From contig OY760657.1 in NCBI GenBank assembly GCA_963663905.2, positions 992,001 through 1,056,000 of the forward strand: a stretch of DNA of 64,000 bases, read 5' to 3'. The notes beneath the pieces were generated by a model that was not told where the DNA came from, searched no databases, and saw only the letters and a program-made list of their open reading frames with translations. The number at the start of each line of letters is the position of its first letter. The first letter of the stretch is position 1. The DNA is from Saccharicrinis sp963663905 (GTDB lineage Bacteria; Bacteroidota; Bacteroidia; Bacteroidales; Marinilabiliaceae). Position numbers and translations under genes: made by a program. Below are positions 8,474-19,000 of this stretch, piece by piece.

Positions 8474-11065
8474 ATGCAAAAATTATTATTTCTTATTATT
8501 AGTCTATTTTCCCTTGCATTTAGTTGTAATATATATGCCAACGAACCAGATTCAGCCTATGTATTTATATATGCAACATCAAAAAATAATCACGGCAACG
8601 GATTACATTATGCCTGGAGTCTGAACCAAAAAGATTGGCATTCCATAGGACCTGAATTTCAATTCTTATTTTCTGATTTTGGAGCCTGGGGTTCACAGAA
8701 AAAAATGTTTGATCCATATATGTTTATGGATGAAAATAATACGTGGCATTGCTTATGGGCTTTAAACAATAAAGTTGGTCAGTTTGCATATGCAGATACA
8801 AAGGATATGATTAACTGGACCAGTCAAATCTATCCTCAGGTTTCAGATGATGCTAATACGATAAATGCAATTGAAGCACATTACGATGCTGGCCAAAAAG
8901 TATATGTAATTACATGGTATACCAATGAAAAGTTATATAAGACTACAACTGTTGATTTTAAAAATTATACCGCTACAGAGGAAGCTACAGAAAGTGATAG
9001 AAAAGACTTACGAAAGGAAGTTATCATAGATGGAGAAAAACAAGAAGGAATGATTCATCAGCTTTCCTGGGAAAAAATTGACAAGCTGATTAAGTACGAG
9101 CAATGGATGGAATATCATAACCAGCAAAGAGCCGAAACAACTTCGCAAGATCCTGTTCGCTTTAAGGATTTAAAACCAGTTGAGGCTGAGATTACTCTCC
9201 ATCCTGATCAATCTAAAGCCATAAGCGATAAATTGATCGGTATTTTCTTTGAAGATATTAACTATGCTGCTGATGGTGGTTTGTATGCCGAGTTGATTCA
9301 AAACAGAGGCTTTGAATATAATATCAGCGATACAAAAGGACGTGATAAATCATGGACGCATGATAAAGCCTGGTCCGTTTTGGGCGAAGGTCTTTCCTTT
9401 ACCATTGATACTTTAAACCCGGTTCATATTAATACCAAAAATTATGCTTTACTGGATGTAAATAAAGTAGGGGCAAAGCTTGTTAACGAAGGATTCGATG
9501 GAATTTACGTAAAAGAAGGTGAGAAATATGATTTCTCAGTTTTTGTTAAAACATTGGGAGCAACAAAAGAAAATTTAAGTGTATCTGTAATTGATGATGC
9601 AGGCAAAGAAATAGGAAACTGTATAATCAAAAATGTAGGTAACCAATGGAAAAAGTATTCAGCTATAATAACCGTAAACAGTACAGCTGAAAATGCAAAA
9701 CTATCCATTCAACCTTTAGCTGTAGGCAAAGTTGCTTTGGATATAGTCTCTTTATTTCCTCAAAATACTTTTAAAGGGCGTAAAAATGGTTTAAGGGCTG
9801 ATCTTGCTCAAACCATTGCTGATCTTCATCCAAAGTTTGTTCGCTTCCCTGGCGGTTGTGTTTCGCATGGTGATGGAATCGATAATATTTACCACTGGAA
9901 AACAACCATCGGACCATTAGAAGCTCGTAAACCCAATCGCAATATTTGGAATTATCACCAAAGTGTTGGATTAGGTTACTTTGAGTTTTTTCAGTTTTGC
10001 GAAGATTTAGGAGCAGAGCCTCTTCCTGTTGTGGCTGCTGGTGTTCCTTGTCAAAATTCATCAACCGGTGGCCATGGTCAGCAAGGTGGAATCCCGATGT
10101 GCGATATGGACGATTATGTTCAGGAGGTTTTAGACTTGATAGAATGGGCAAACGGTGATAAAAGTACAAAGTGGGGAAAGCTTAGAGCAGAAGCTGGTCA
10201 TCCAAAACCATTTAATTTAAAATATATTGGAATTGGTAATGAGGATTTGATCACTGACATTTTTAAAGAGCGTTTTACAATGATCTTTAATGCAGTAAAA
10301 GAAAAGTATCCTGAGATAACCGTGATTGGAACCGTGGGACCTTTTTACATGGGAACAGATTATAAAGTAGGTTGGGATTTTGCTACAGAATTAAGCGTTC
10401 CTATTGTTGATGAGCATTATTATCAACCGCCGGGTTGGTTTATCAATAATCAGGATTACTACGATAGATATGATCGCAGCAAACCTAAGGTGTATTTAGG
10501 TGAGTATGCCTCTCATCTTCCCGGTCGCCCAATGAATATTGAAACTGCATTATCTGAAGCCCTTTATCTGAATGCTGTTGAAAGAAATGCTGATGTGGTT
10601 GAAATGACATCATTTGCTCCTTTATTAGCAAAAGAAGGTCATACGCAATGGAATCCTGATTTGATTTATTTTAATAATACCGAAGTTAAACCTACTGTTG
10701 ATTATTACATTCAAAAACTCTACGGTCAAAACTCAGGAAATGAATATATACCAAGTTTAATTAAGCTTTCGAATAACAGAGAAGATGTTACCAAAAGGGT
10801 ATCTGTATCGGTTGTAAAGGATACTCAGAGCAATGATGTGATCATTAAACTGGTAAATATGCTACCTGTTGAAGTGGATTCTAAAATGGATCTTACTGCT
10901 TATATCACTGATAATGTTCAAGGAGAACTTCATGTATTAACCGGAGATCCAGCTTCAAAAGATGCGAAACCTGAAATGTCTGAAATAACCTTAATGTCAA
11001 ATACTAAATACACGATGCCTGCTTATTCATTTACATTAATCAGAATTAAAGGACAAACTAAATAG
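8474..11065 (+). CDS. GH51 alpha-L-arabinofuranosidase with an N-terminal partial GH43-like propeller and CBM4_9-like domain
   Basis: Secreted protein (863 aa), with either a lipoprotein signal (AFSC) or a cleaved signal peptide. Residues about 28-205 resemble the first blades of a GH43 propeller (HYAWSLNQKDW; FDPYMF) but stop well short of five blades and show no full catalytic set. Residues about 228-855 are GH51: IGIFFEDINYAADGG at the start, a carbohydrate-binding-like insert (about 300-415), acid/base Glu590 in IGIGNED, nucleophile Glu677 in LGEYAS, and a C-terminal beta domain. GH51 releases terminal arabinofuranose. The truncated propeller was probably kept as a binding or folding module. 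The downstream GH51 gene follows after 27 bp. Confidence in GH51 is high; substrate detail is unknown. Confidence 0.85.
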   Translation: MQKLLFLIISLFSLAFSCNIYANEPDSAYVFIYATSKNNHGNGLHYAWSLNQKDWHSIGPEFQFLFSDFGAWGSQKKMFDPYMFMDENNTWHCLWALNNKVGQFAYADTKDMINWTSQIYPQVSDDANTINAIEAHYDAGQKVYVITWYTNEKLYKTTTVDFKNYTATEEATESDRKDLRKEVIIDGEKQEGMIHQLSWEKIDKLIKYEQWMEYHNQQRAETTSQDPVRFKDLKPVEAEITLHPDQSKAISDKLIGIFFEDINYAADGGLYAELIQNRGFEYNISDTKGRDKSWTHDKAWSVLGEGLSFTIDTLNPVHINTKNYALLDVNKVGAKLVNEGFDGIYVKEGEKYDFSVFVKTLGATKENLSVSVIDDAGKEIGNCIIKNVGNQWKKYSAIITVNSTAENAKLSIQPLAVGKVALDIVSLFPQNTFKGRKNGLRADLAQTIADLHPKFVRFPGGCVSHGDGIDNIYHWKTTIGPLEARKPNRNIWNYHQSVGLGYFEFFQFCEDLGAEPLPVVAAGVPCQNSSTGGHGQQGGIPMCDMDDYVQEVLDLIEWANGDKSTKWGKLRAEAGHPKPFNLKYIGIGNEDLITDIFKERFTMIFNAVKEKYPEITVIGTVGPFYMGTDYKVGWDFATELSVPIVDEHYYQPPGWFINNQDYYDRYDRSKPKVYLGEYASHLPGRPMNIETALSEALYLNAVERNADVVEMTSFAPLLAKEGHTQWNPDLIYFNNTEVKPTVDYYIQKLYGQNSGNEYIPSLIKLSNNREDVTKRVSVSVVKDTQSNDVIIKLVNMLPVEVDSKMDLTAYITDNVQGELHVLTGDPASKDAKPEMSEITLMSNTKYTMPAYSFTLIRIKGQTK

Positions 11066-11092
11066 AATTACAATTATCTAAATCATATTATA

Positions 11093-12622
11093 ATGAAAAA
11101 ATTTACATTAATACTTATGCTTATAGGTTTTATGAACCTGCAAGCGCAAGTTGACAACTCGCTTTTTCTTCATATAGATAAAAGTAAAACAAAGATTAAT
11201 AAAGAACTATACGGGCACTTTGCCGAGCATCTTGGGCATTGCATCTACGGTGGAATATTCGTTGGCGATACATCAAGTATTCCTAATATCAACGGATATA
11301 GAAAAGATGTTGTTGAAGCGCTGAAAGAAATTCAAATACCTGTTTTACGTTGGCCTGGAGGTTGTTTTGCAGATACCTATCACTGGAAAGATGGTATTGG
11401 TCCACGCGAAAATCGTCCTTCTATTGTTAACGTATTCTGGGGTGGAGTAACAGAGGATAATAGTTTTGGTACTCACGAGTTTCTGGATCTTTGTGAACTA
11501 ATTGGTACCGAGGCCTACATTAGTTTAAATGTGGGTTCAGGAACCGTTCAGGAAGCTGCAGAATGGGTTGAATATATTACTTCCGAGAATATTAGTCCTA
11601 TGACTGATTTAAGAAAGAAAAATGGAAGAGAAGATCCATGGAATGTTAAGTTTTGGGGAATAGGTAACGAAAGCTGGGGCTGTGGTGGCGATTTTTCACC
11701 AGAATATTATGGTGATGTTTTCCGTCGTTATGCTTCCTATGCCAGAGGAGCAGAGTATAAAATAGCCTGTGGTGCAAGCGAAGGCGATTACAACTGGACT
11801 GAGCAGGTGATGAAGAAAACCAGCAATAAACAACACTTAATGCAAGGGTTATCATTACACTATTACACCTTACCTTATAACTGGCAAAAGAAAGGTTCGG
11901 CTACAAATTTTGATGAAAAAGAATGGTTTGTGACATTAAAAAAGACATTACGCATGCAGGAGTTGATTGATAATCATACAGCAATCATGCGTAAGTACGA
12001 TCCGAATAACAAAGTAGGTTTAATTGTAGACGAGTGGGGAACCTGGTATGATGTTGAAGAAGGTACTAATCCCGGCTTTTTATATCAGCAAAATACCCTG
12101 CGTGATGCTCTAGTTGCCGGAATTAACCTGAATATTTTTAATAATAGTGCTGAAACTGTTAAGATGGCTAATATTGCTCAGGTGGTTAATGTATTGCAAG
12201 CTATTATTTTAACAGAAGGTAAAGAGATGGTGTTAACACCAACATATCATGTATTTAATATGTTTAAAGTACATCAGGATGCAATGATGATACCTGTTGA
12301 TCTGGTTTGTGATGAATATAAATTTGGTGATGAGGCTATACCTGCCATCAGTGCTTCTGCGTCAGTGAAGGATGGAGTAGTATCTATTACCTTGTGTAAC
12401 CTGAATCCAAACAAAGCAGAGAATTTGTCGATTAATTTAGGAGATGGTAAATATTCAAATGTTTCTGGTAAAATCATTACAAGTGATAAAATGGGTGACT
12501 ATAATGATTTTGGTAAAGCAGCTAAAGTTGTTTTAAAAGATTATGAAGTGAAGAAGCCAAAGAATGGAAAGTTAGAACTGGCAATGCCTTCAAAATCTGT
12601 AATGCTGATTCAATTGAAATAA
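11093..12622 (+). CDS. GH51 alpha-L-arabinofuranosidase
   Basis: Family GH51 enzyme (509 aa), usual family length. It opens with a signal peptide (cleavage near LQAQ), so it is exported, unlike classical cytosolic AbfA proteins. Motifs: YGHFAEHLG near residue 40, VLRWPGGCFADTYHW (about 84-98), acid/base Glu193 in GIGNESWG, and nucleophile Glu314 in IVDEWGTW. A C-terminal beta-sandwich ends the protein. It lies 27 bp behind the other GH51 and is presumably co-transcribed. It should remove alpha-L-arabinofuranosyl side groups from arabinan, arabinoxylan or arabinogalactan fragments in the periplasm. Confidence 0.92.
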   Translation: MKKFTLILMLIGFMNLQAQVDNSLFLHIDKSKTKINKELYGHFAEHLGHCIYGGIFVGDTSSIPNINGYRKDVVEALKEIQIPVLRWPGGCFADTYHWKDGIGPRENRPSIVNVFWGGVTEDNSFGTHEFLDLCELIGTEAYISLNVGSGTVQEAAEWVEYITSENISPMTDLRKKNGREDPWNVKFWGIGNESWGCGGDFSPEYYGDVFRRYASYARGAEYKIACGASEGDYNWTEQVMKKTSNKQHLMQGLSLHYYTLPYNWQKKGSATNFDEKEWFVTLKKTLRMQELIDNHTAIMRKYDPNNKVGLIVDEWGTWYDVEEGTNPGFLYQQNTLRDALVAGINLNIFNNSAETVKMANIAQVVNVLQAIILTEGKEMVLTPTYHVFNMFKVHQDAMMIPVDLVCDEYKFGDEAIPAISASASVKDGVVSITLCNLNPNKAENLSINLGDGKYSNVSGKIITSDKMGDYNDFGKAAKVVLKDYEVKKPKNGKLELAMPSKSVMLIQLK

Positions 12623-12647
12623 AAATACGATAAACATACAAAAGCAA

Positions 12648-12666
12648 AGGCTACCAATGGTAGCCT
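12648..12666. terminator. Hairpin terminator between convergent genes
   Basis: 8-bp perfect stem AGGCTACC (12648-12655) / GGTAGCCT (12659-12666) with a 3-nt loop in the 55-bp gap between the convergent GH51 and DUF3127 genes. T runs are weak. Confidence 0.6.
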
Positions 12667-12677
12667 ATGTTATATAA

Positions 12678-13049
12678 TTAAAATGGTAAATCTTCATTTG
12701 CTCCTGCTGGTGGTACTTCAGCCTCATTAAAAGGAGGAGGAGTTCCTGCGTCAGCTGATGCAGATACTTTTTCAAGTCTCCATGCTTCAAGGTTAGAAAA
12801 GTAACTTACTGTTCCACCTTTTTCCCATTTACGACCTCTAATATTAAAAGATACTTTTACAGGTTCACCAAGACTAAATGGATCAAGTTGTGCGCATCTA
12901 TCCTGAGTTAATTGAAACTTGATATAATCATTCCAATCTGAGTTTCTTTCATTGATTACTTCAATAACAAATTCTCTCTTTTTAAAAGATGCACTTATTG
13001 ATTGTTCATCTTCTTTTACAATTAAATTTCCTGTTAATTCAAAATTCAT
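12678..13049 (-). CDS. DUF3127 domain protein
   Basis: Small cytosolic protein (123 aa from the chosen start) of the DUF3127 family, widespread in Bacteroidota and without an assigned function. It opens MNFELTG and contains FKKREFVIE and WNDYIKFQLTQDRC, with a single-strand-binding-like beta-barrel pattern; the tail is Pro/Ala-rich. I chose the ATG at 13049, where the family normally starts. A start at 13082 would overlap the cyclophilin gene by 11 bp and add an unconserved leader. It is 22 bp behind ppiB and probably co-transcribed. Confidence 0.8.
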   Translation of the reverse strand: MNFELTGNLIVKEDEQSISASFKKREFVIEVINERNSDWNDYIKFQLTQDRCAQLDPFSLGEPVKVSFNIRGRKWEKGGTVSYFSNLEAWRLEKVSASADAGTPPPFNEAEVPPAGANEDLPF

Positions 13050-13071
13050 GTATCTATATTCTTGTAAATGG

Positions 13072-13530
13072 TTATTCTTCAATTATTTTAATGGTCTCAA
13101 TGCCATCTCCTGCTCTAATGTCATCAATAACATCAAGTCCTTCATAAACTATTCCGAAGCAAGTATGCGCTCCATCAAGATGAGATGTGTTATTACGGCT
13201 ATGGCAGATGAAAAATTGTGAACCACCAGTGTTTTTACCTGCATGCGCCATCGATAATACACCTCTGTTGTGATATTGTCTTTCAGCCTTAGTTTCGCAA
13301 TCAATGCTATAGCCAGGGCCACCAGTACCTACTCTAGGGTTACTCATGTCTTTAGAGAAAGGACATCCTCCCTGAATTACAAAGTCAGGAATCACACGGT
13401 GAAATGCCAATCCATCATAAAATCCTTCTTTTGCTAACTTAACAAAGTTCTCAACTGTTTTTGGTGTTTCTTTTTCGTATAGTTCCACCTTCATTACACC
13501 TTTTACGGTATGTATTTCTGCTTTAATCAT
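13072..13530 (-). CDS. ppiB: Cyclophilin-type peptidyl-prolyl cis-trans isomerase
   Basis: Compact cytosolic cyclophilin (152 aa) with no signal peptide. It has the core catalytic motif FHRVIPDFVIQGG (about 43-55), the GSQFFI strand and a final VYEGLDVID segment. It catalyses proline isomerisation in protein folding. It comes just ahead of the DUF3127 gene and lies downstream of the FKBP terminator, so it forms its own short transcript. The length and motifs are typical of bacterial PpiB. Confidence 0.93.
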   Translation of the reverse strand: MIKAEIHTVKGVMKVELYEKETPKTVENFVKLAKEGFYDGLAFHRVIPDFVIQGGCPFSKDMSNPRVGTGGPGYSIDCETKAERQYHNRGVLSMAHAGKNTGGSQFFICHSRNNTSHLDGAHTCFGIVYEGLDVIDDIRAGDGIETIKIIEE

Positions 13531-13595
13531 AATTCAAGTGTCTTTATTTTAAGAGGAACAAAGGTATAACTTTTTCATAAAAATATAAGCATAAA

Positions 13596-13620
13596 AAAAG
13601 AAGGTCATTGACCTTCTTTT
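13596..13620 (-). terminator. Terminator of the FKBP operon
   Basis: 11-bp perfect stem AAAAGAAGGTC (13596-13606) / GACCTTCTTTT (13610-13620) with ATT loop, about 75 bp past the stop of the minus-strand FKBP lipoprotein gene and before ppiB. Confidence 0.75.
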
Positions 13621-13694
13621 ATAAAAATGCTGTATGTATTTGATTAATCTACTATATATTAAAATAAAGAGCAATCAATCATTTACTTTATGTT

Positions 13695-14504
13695 TTACTT
13701 TTTTTCAATTCCAAGTAACTCAACTTCAAAAACAAGAGTTTCCATCGGACCAATTTTTGGACCAGAACCTCTCATTCCATATGCAAGATCTGCAGGAATA
13801 TAGAATTTATATTTAGATCCAACAGTCATTAACTGAAGACCTTCAACCCAACCTTTAATAACTTGAGTAACACCAAAAGTTGCAGGCTGTCCTCTATCCA
13901 CAGAGCTGTCAAATACAGTTCCATCAAGTAAAGTACCATGGTAATGAACTTTAACTTTATCTCCAGGAACAGGCTTGTCTCCTTTACCTTCTTTAATTAC
14001 TTCATATTGTAAACCACTTTCAGTAGTGATTACGCCATCTTTTTTACCGTTTTCAGCAAGAAATTCTTCTCCTTTTTTCTTGTTTTCGAAAGCAGGTTTT
14101 CCTGGTTTCATCGCTTTTTGATTTTGAGCTCTCTGATAAGCAGATTGTAAATAAGCATTACCTGTTTGTTGATCAAAATATGATTTGCCAGATGAAATTT
14201 CATTCAAAAATGAAGATTTCATAATATCATAGTTGATAGAATCAAAACTACGCTCAAAATTTTGTTTAGATGTTTCTGAAAATTGTGATTTAGCAAGAGC
14301 TATTGCTAAGTCCTTTCCATACAATGTATCAAATTGTGAAGAAAGTTGTTGCTTCATTTGAGAAGCTATTACAAACCCTAATGCACAACTAATACTATCA
14401 GTTTCGTTTTTCATTTCAATGTTTCCTGTTCCAGGAACTGTTGTACATGAAACCGCAGCTATTGCAATTACAATAAAGGCTAAAATTAGATTTTTAAGCT
14501 TCAT
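13695..14504 (-). CDS. FKBP-type peptidyl-prolyl isomerase lipoprotein
   Basis: Envelope-located FKBP (269 aa). The signal ends in VSC (Cys20), so it is a lipoprotein. Residues about 35-150 are the helical FKBP_N dimerisation region (DSISCALGFVIASQMK). Residues about 165-269 are the FKBP_C catalytic domain (VKVHYHGTLLDGTVFDSS; FGVTQVIKGWVEGLQLM; PADLAYGMRG). It is FkpA/Mip-like and acts as a folding factor for exported proteins. It lies 22 bp downstream of a second, cytosolic FKBP gene, and the pair look like an operon and an ancient duplication. Confidence 0.9.
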   Translation of the reverse strand: MKLKNLILAFIVIAIAAVSCTTVPGTGNIEMKNETDSISCALGFVIASQMKQQLSSQFDTLYGKDLAIALAKSQFSETSKQNFERSFDSINYDIMKSSFLNEISSGKSYFDQQTGNAYLQSAYQRAQNQKAMKPGKPAFENKKKGEEFLAENGKKDGVITTESGLQYEVIKEGKGDKPVPGDKVKVHYHGTLLDGTVFDSSVDRGQPATFGVTQVIKGWVEGLQLMTVGSKYKFYIPADLAYGMRGSGPKIGPMETLVFEVELLGIEKK

Positions 14505-14526
14505 TTTTCAATAATTATTTAATTAA

Positions 14527-15108
14527 TTATACGATATCCAATAATTCAACTTCAAAAATAAGAGTTGTATGTGGAGGGATTTGTTGGCCTGCTCCATGTT
14601 CAGCATAAGCAAGATCAGAAGGTATAAATAACCTCCATTTTGAACCTACATTCATTAATTGTAAAGCTATAACCCAGCCTGGAATCACTCCATTTACAGG
14701 GAATGTAGCTGGCTCACCTCTTTCAACAGAGCTATCAAATACAGATCCGTTGATTAAAGTTCCATGGTAATGACACTTTACTTTATCTGTAGCTTTTGGT
14801 TTATCACCATTTCCTTCTTTAATAACTTCGTATTGAAGACCGCTTTCTAATGTTACAACACCTTCTTTTTTGGCATTTTCAGCTAGAAATTCACTTCCAG
14901 CCTTAATGTTTGCTTCAAATTGTTTGTTTTGTATATCAGCAAAAAAAGTATTGATAATTTGACCTGCTTCTTCTTGAGTTATTTCAGTATTGCCTTCAAT
15001 ATGGTTTTTTAAACCTTTAGCAAATTCGTCGATATTAATCTCCGCTACACCTGATTTCTCTAGATTTGCGGCAATGCTCATTCCTAAAGCATAACTTAAT
15101 TTTTCCAT
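14527..15108 (-). CDS. FKBP-type peptidyl-prolyl isomerase (FklB-like, cytosolic)
   Basis: FKBP (193 aa) without a signal peptide. Residues 1-75 match FKBP_N (KLSYALGMSIAANLE), and residues about 85-193 are FKBP_C (VKCHYHGTLINGSVFDSS; PSDLAYAEHGAG). Domain order is the same as in its neighbour at 13695, and the catalytic domains are clearly related. One copy stays in the cytosol and the other is anchored outside. A good promoter lies upstream at 15141-15172. Confidence 0.9.
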   Translation of the reverse strand: MEKLSYALGMSIAANLEKSGVAEINIDEFAKGLKNHIEGNTEITQEEAGQIINTFFADIQNKQFEANIKAGSEFLAENAKKEGVVTLESGLQYEVIKEGNGDKPKATDKVKCHYHGTLINGSVFDSSVERGEPATFPVNGVIPGWVIALQLMNVGSKWRLFIPSDLAYAEHGAGQQIPPHTTLIFEVELLDIV

Positions 15109-15140
15109 TGTGTTTATTTTTCTTTTTTTATAAGAGACAG

Positions 15141-15172
15141 CGAAGATAGTTTTTTACGGTTAGGAAAGCAAA
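15141..15172 (-). promoter_or_regulatory. Putative promoter of the FKBP operon
   Basis: Read on the minus strand: TTTG (15169-15172) at -33, 20 bp spacing, then TATCTTCG (15141-15148), a close match to TAnnTTTG. It is 33 bp before the FklB-like start. Confidence 0.55.
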
Positions 15173-15230
15173 AAAGCTCAGGTTCTTTAACTCTGTATTA
15201 ACTAAATAATCTAGCAAAAGAAGATAATTG

Positions 15231-15887
15231 CTATTTAGTAGCTCTTAACATTTCTCTTTTCCCTGGAGGACCTGGTAATCTCTCAACTTTAAAACCAACT
15301 TCTTGCATGGTTCTACGAACGACACCTTTTGCACAATATGTAGTTAATATTCCATGGGGAAGTAACGCATTGTATGCTTTTTTAAAAATTTCTTTTGACC
15401 ATAAATCTGGTTGAACATCTGGAGCAAATGCATCAAAATAAATTAGGTCATATTGAGGTTCTAATTCAATTGTTTTAAAATCACATTCAGTTTTTAAAAG
15501 ACAAAAAGAGTCTGATATTCGACTAATGTTCTCCCAATTGCATTCATGAAGTTTACAAAAAACTTGATTATACTTGCCTTCGAAGGCTTCTTTGTAATTT
15601 AAAGTATTGATAGTGTTTATGTCAATAGGATATTTTTCAAGGGAATGGAAAAATATGTTTTTATTTTGACTTTTTATAGCTGTTAAGAATGCGTTTAATC
15701 CTGTCCCAAAGCCAAATTCAAGAATATTAATATTCCCTTTTTTAATTTGATTTAATCCTGCTTCAATAAAAACATGTACAGATTCTTGTATAGCACCATT
15801 AACGGAATGGTAGTGTTCGTTTAATTCAGGTACAAAAAGGGTGTGTGACCCATCTTTAGATGTTACTATTTGTACTTTTTGATCCAT
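15231..15887 (-). CDS. mnmD: tRNA 5-methylaminomethyl-2-thiouridine methyltransferase (MnmD, stand-alone MnmC1 domain)
   Basis: Single-domain methyltransferase (218 aa) matching the N-terminal half of MnmC. It has a SAM-binding EFGFGTGLNAF near residues 61-71, YFDAFAPDVQPDLW (about 150-163), and a C-terminal VERLPGPPGKREMLRA. It carries out the last SAM-dependent step on wobble U34 of tRNAs for Lys, Glu and Gln. The FAD oxidase half of the E. coli protein is absent, as is common for the MnmD form. It is divergent from the giant adhesin gene. A TAAGTTTG box (15925-15932, minus strand) could be its -7 element. Confidence 0.88.
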   Translation of the reverse strand: MDQKVQIVTSKDGSHTLFVPELNEHYHSVNGAIQESVHVFIEAGLNQIKKGNINILEFGFGTGLNAFLTAIKSQNKNIFFHSLEKYPIDINTINTLNYKEAFEGKYNQVFCKLHECNWENISRISDSFCLLKTECDFKTIELEPQYDLIYFDAFAPDVQPDLWSKEIFKKAYNALLPHGILTTYCAKGVVRRTMQEVGFKVERLPGPPGKREMLRATK

Positions 15888-15924
15888 TTATATATTTATA
15901 AAACTTAGTATTTCCTTAGAGATA

Positions 15925-15932
15925 CAAACTTA
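15925..15932 (-). promoter_or_regulatory. Putative -7 element of mnmD
   Basis: Minus-strand TAAGTTTG matches TAnnTTTG 37 bp before the mnmD start; no convincing -33 box was seen. Confidence 0.4.
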
Positions 15933-16076
15933 TAATGTTTTTGTAAAACCAGCATAATTACTTCATTTATTTCTTTAATATACAATAAATGTTAGTTGGT
16001 CAAAAAGTAGTATGTAAGTCGTCAACAATAGTTTAAATTTATTAGTCAATGTTGTTGTAAATTAAAATGTTATACT

Positions 16077-19000
16077 ATGTCATTTAAAAGCATTTTCTTA
16101 GGAATATTTACAATTCAATTTTTACTTACTTTGTTTGTTAATAGTGCATTTGCTCAAAATTTCACAATCAATGCTATTTCGGATGAAACCGTATCAGAAA
16201 ATGCAGTTTACACAGGGCCAACACCAGGCATAACAGGAAGTCCAATAGGAACATTGAGCTATACCCTTTCCGGAGGATTAGATGCTTCTTTGTTTACGAT
16301 CAATAGTTCAACCGGTGTAGTAAGTATGGTTGTACGAGATTATGAGACTCCAGCAGATTCAAATGCAGATAATAATTATGAGATAATCATCAGAGCCACA
16401 GATTCAGATGGCAACTATGCCGAAGAAGGGTGGAGTGTAGAAGTAACAGATGTAACAGAAACAGTTAGTTTCACCATCAATGCTATTTCAGATGAAACCG
16501 TATCAGAAAATGCAGTTTACACAGGGCCAACACCAGTCATAGCTGGAAGTCCAATAGGAACGTTGAGTTATACTATTTCCGGAGGATTAGATGCTTCTTT
16601 GTTTACGATCAATAGTTCAACCGGTGTAGTAAGTATGGTTGTACGAGATTATGAAAATCCTGTAGATTCAAATACAGATAATATTTATGAGATAATCATC
16701 AGAGCCACAGATTCAGATGGCAACTATGCCGAAGAAGGGTGGAGTGTAGAAGTAACAGATGTAACAGAAACAGTTAGTTTCACAATCAATGCTATTTCGG
16801 ATGAAACCGTATCAGAAAATGCAGTTTACACAGGGCCAACACCAGGCATAACAGGAAGTCCAATAGGAACATTGAGCTATACCCTTTCCGGAGGATTAGA
16901 TGCTTCTTTGTTTACAATCAATAGTTCAACCGGTGTAGTAAGTATGGTCGTACGCGATTATGAAAATCCTGTAGATTCAAATACAGATAATATTTATGAG
17001 ATAATCATCAGAGCCACAGATTCAGATGGCAACTATGCCGAAGAAGGGTGGAGTGTAGAAGTAACAGATGTAACAGAAACAGTTAGTTTCACAATCAATG
17101 CTATTTCAGATGAAACCGTATCAGAAAATGCAGTTTACACGGGACCGACACCAGTCATAGCTGGAAGTCCAATAGGAACGTTGAGTTATACCCTTTCCGG
17201 CGGATTAGATGCCTCCTCGTTTACGATCAATAGTTCAACCGGTGTAGTAAGTATGGTCGTACGCGATTATGAAAATCCTGTAGATTCAAATACAGATAAT
17301 ATTTATGAGATAATCATCAGAGCCACAGATTCAGATGGCAACTATGCCGAAGAAGGGTGGAGTGTAGAAGTAACAGATGTAACAGAAACAGTTAGTTTCA
17401 CCATCAATGCTATTTCAGATGAAACCGTATCAGAAAATGCAGTTTACACAGGGCCAACACCAGGCATAACAGGAAGTCCAATAGGAACTTTGAGCTATAC
17501 CCTTTCCGGCGGATTAGATGCCTCCTCGTTTACAATCAATAGTTCAACCGGTGTAGTAAGTATGGTTGTACGAGATTATGAGACTCCAGCAGATTCAAAT
17601 GCAGATAATATTTATGAGATAATCATCAGAGCCACAGATTCAGATGGCAACTATGCCGAAGAGGGTTGGAGCGTAGAAGTAACAGATGTAACAGAAACAG
17701 TTAGTTTCACAATCAATGCTATTTCAGATGAAACCGTATCAGAAAATGCAGTTTACACGGGACCGACACCAGTCATAGCTGGAAGTCCAATAGGAACGTT
17801 GAGTTATACCATTTCCGGCGGATTAGATGCTTCTTTGTTTACGATCAATAGTTCAACCGGTGTAGTAAGTATGGTTGTACGAGATTATGAGACTCCAGCA
17901 GATACAAATACAGATAATATTTATGAGTTAATCATCAGAGCCACAGATTCAGATGGCAACTATGCCGAAGAAGGGTGGAGTGTAGAAGTAACAGATGTAA
18001 CAGAAACAGTTAGTTTCACCATCAATGCTATTTCAGATGAAACCGTATCAGAAAATGCAGTTTACACGGGACCAACACCAGGCATAACAGGAAGTCCAAT
18101 AGGAACGTTGAGTTATACTATTTCCGGCGGATTAGATGCCTCCTTGTTTACAATCAATAGTTCAACCGGTGTAGTAAGTATGGTTGTACGAGATTATGAG
18201 ACTCCAGCAGATTCAAATACAGATAATGTTTATGAGATAATCATCAGAGCCACAGATTCAGATGGCAACTATGCCGAAGAAGGGTGGAGTGTAGAAGTAA
18301 CAGATGTAACAGAAACAGTTAGTTTCACAATCAATGCTATTTCAGATGAAACCGTATCAGAAAATGCAGTTTACACGGGACCGACACCAGTCATAGCTGG
18401 AAGTCCAATAGGAACGTTGAGTTATACTATTTCCGGCGGATTAGATGCCTCCTCGTTTACAATCAATAGTTCAACCGGTGTAGTAAGTATGGTTGTACGA
18501 GATTATGAAAATCCTGTAGATTCAAATAGCGATAATATTTATGAGTTAATCATCAGAGCGACAGATTCAGATGGCAACTATGCCGAAGAAGGGTGGAGTG
18601 TAGAAGTAACAGATGTAACAGAAACAGTTAGTTTCACAATCAATGCTATTTCGGATGAAACCGTATCAGAAAATGCAGTTTACACAGGGCCAACACCAGT
18701 CATAGCTGGAAGTCCAATAGGAACGTTGAGTTATACTATTTCCGGCGGATTAGATGCCTCCTCGTTTACAATCAATAGTTCAACCGGTGTAGTAAGTATG
18801 GTTGTACGAGATTATGAAAATCCTGTAGATTCAAATAGCGATAATATTTATGAGTTAATCATCAGAGCGACAGATTCAGATGGCAACTATGCCGAAGAAG
18901 GGTGGAGTGTAGAAGTAACAGATGTAACAGAAACAGTTAGTTTCACAATCAATGCTATTTCGGATGAAACCGTATCAGAAAATGCAGTTTACACAGGGCC

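Noticed and set aside
9771..10169. 132-codon minus-strand ORF inside the GH51 gene
   Set aside because: It is antisense to a well-conserved catalytic domain, has no family resemblance, and is a shadow of codon bias.
284..12622. A complete canonical polysaccharide utilisation locus
   Set aside because: No SusC/SusD pair, no hybrid two-component system and no carbohydrate transporter is present; only the degradative part is visible.
13047..13082. Upstream start of the DUF3127 gene at 13082
   Set aside because: It would overlap the cyclophilin stop and add eleven residues that do not look like the family; the ATG at 13049 fits.
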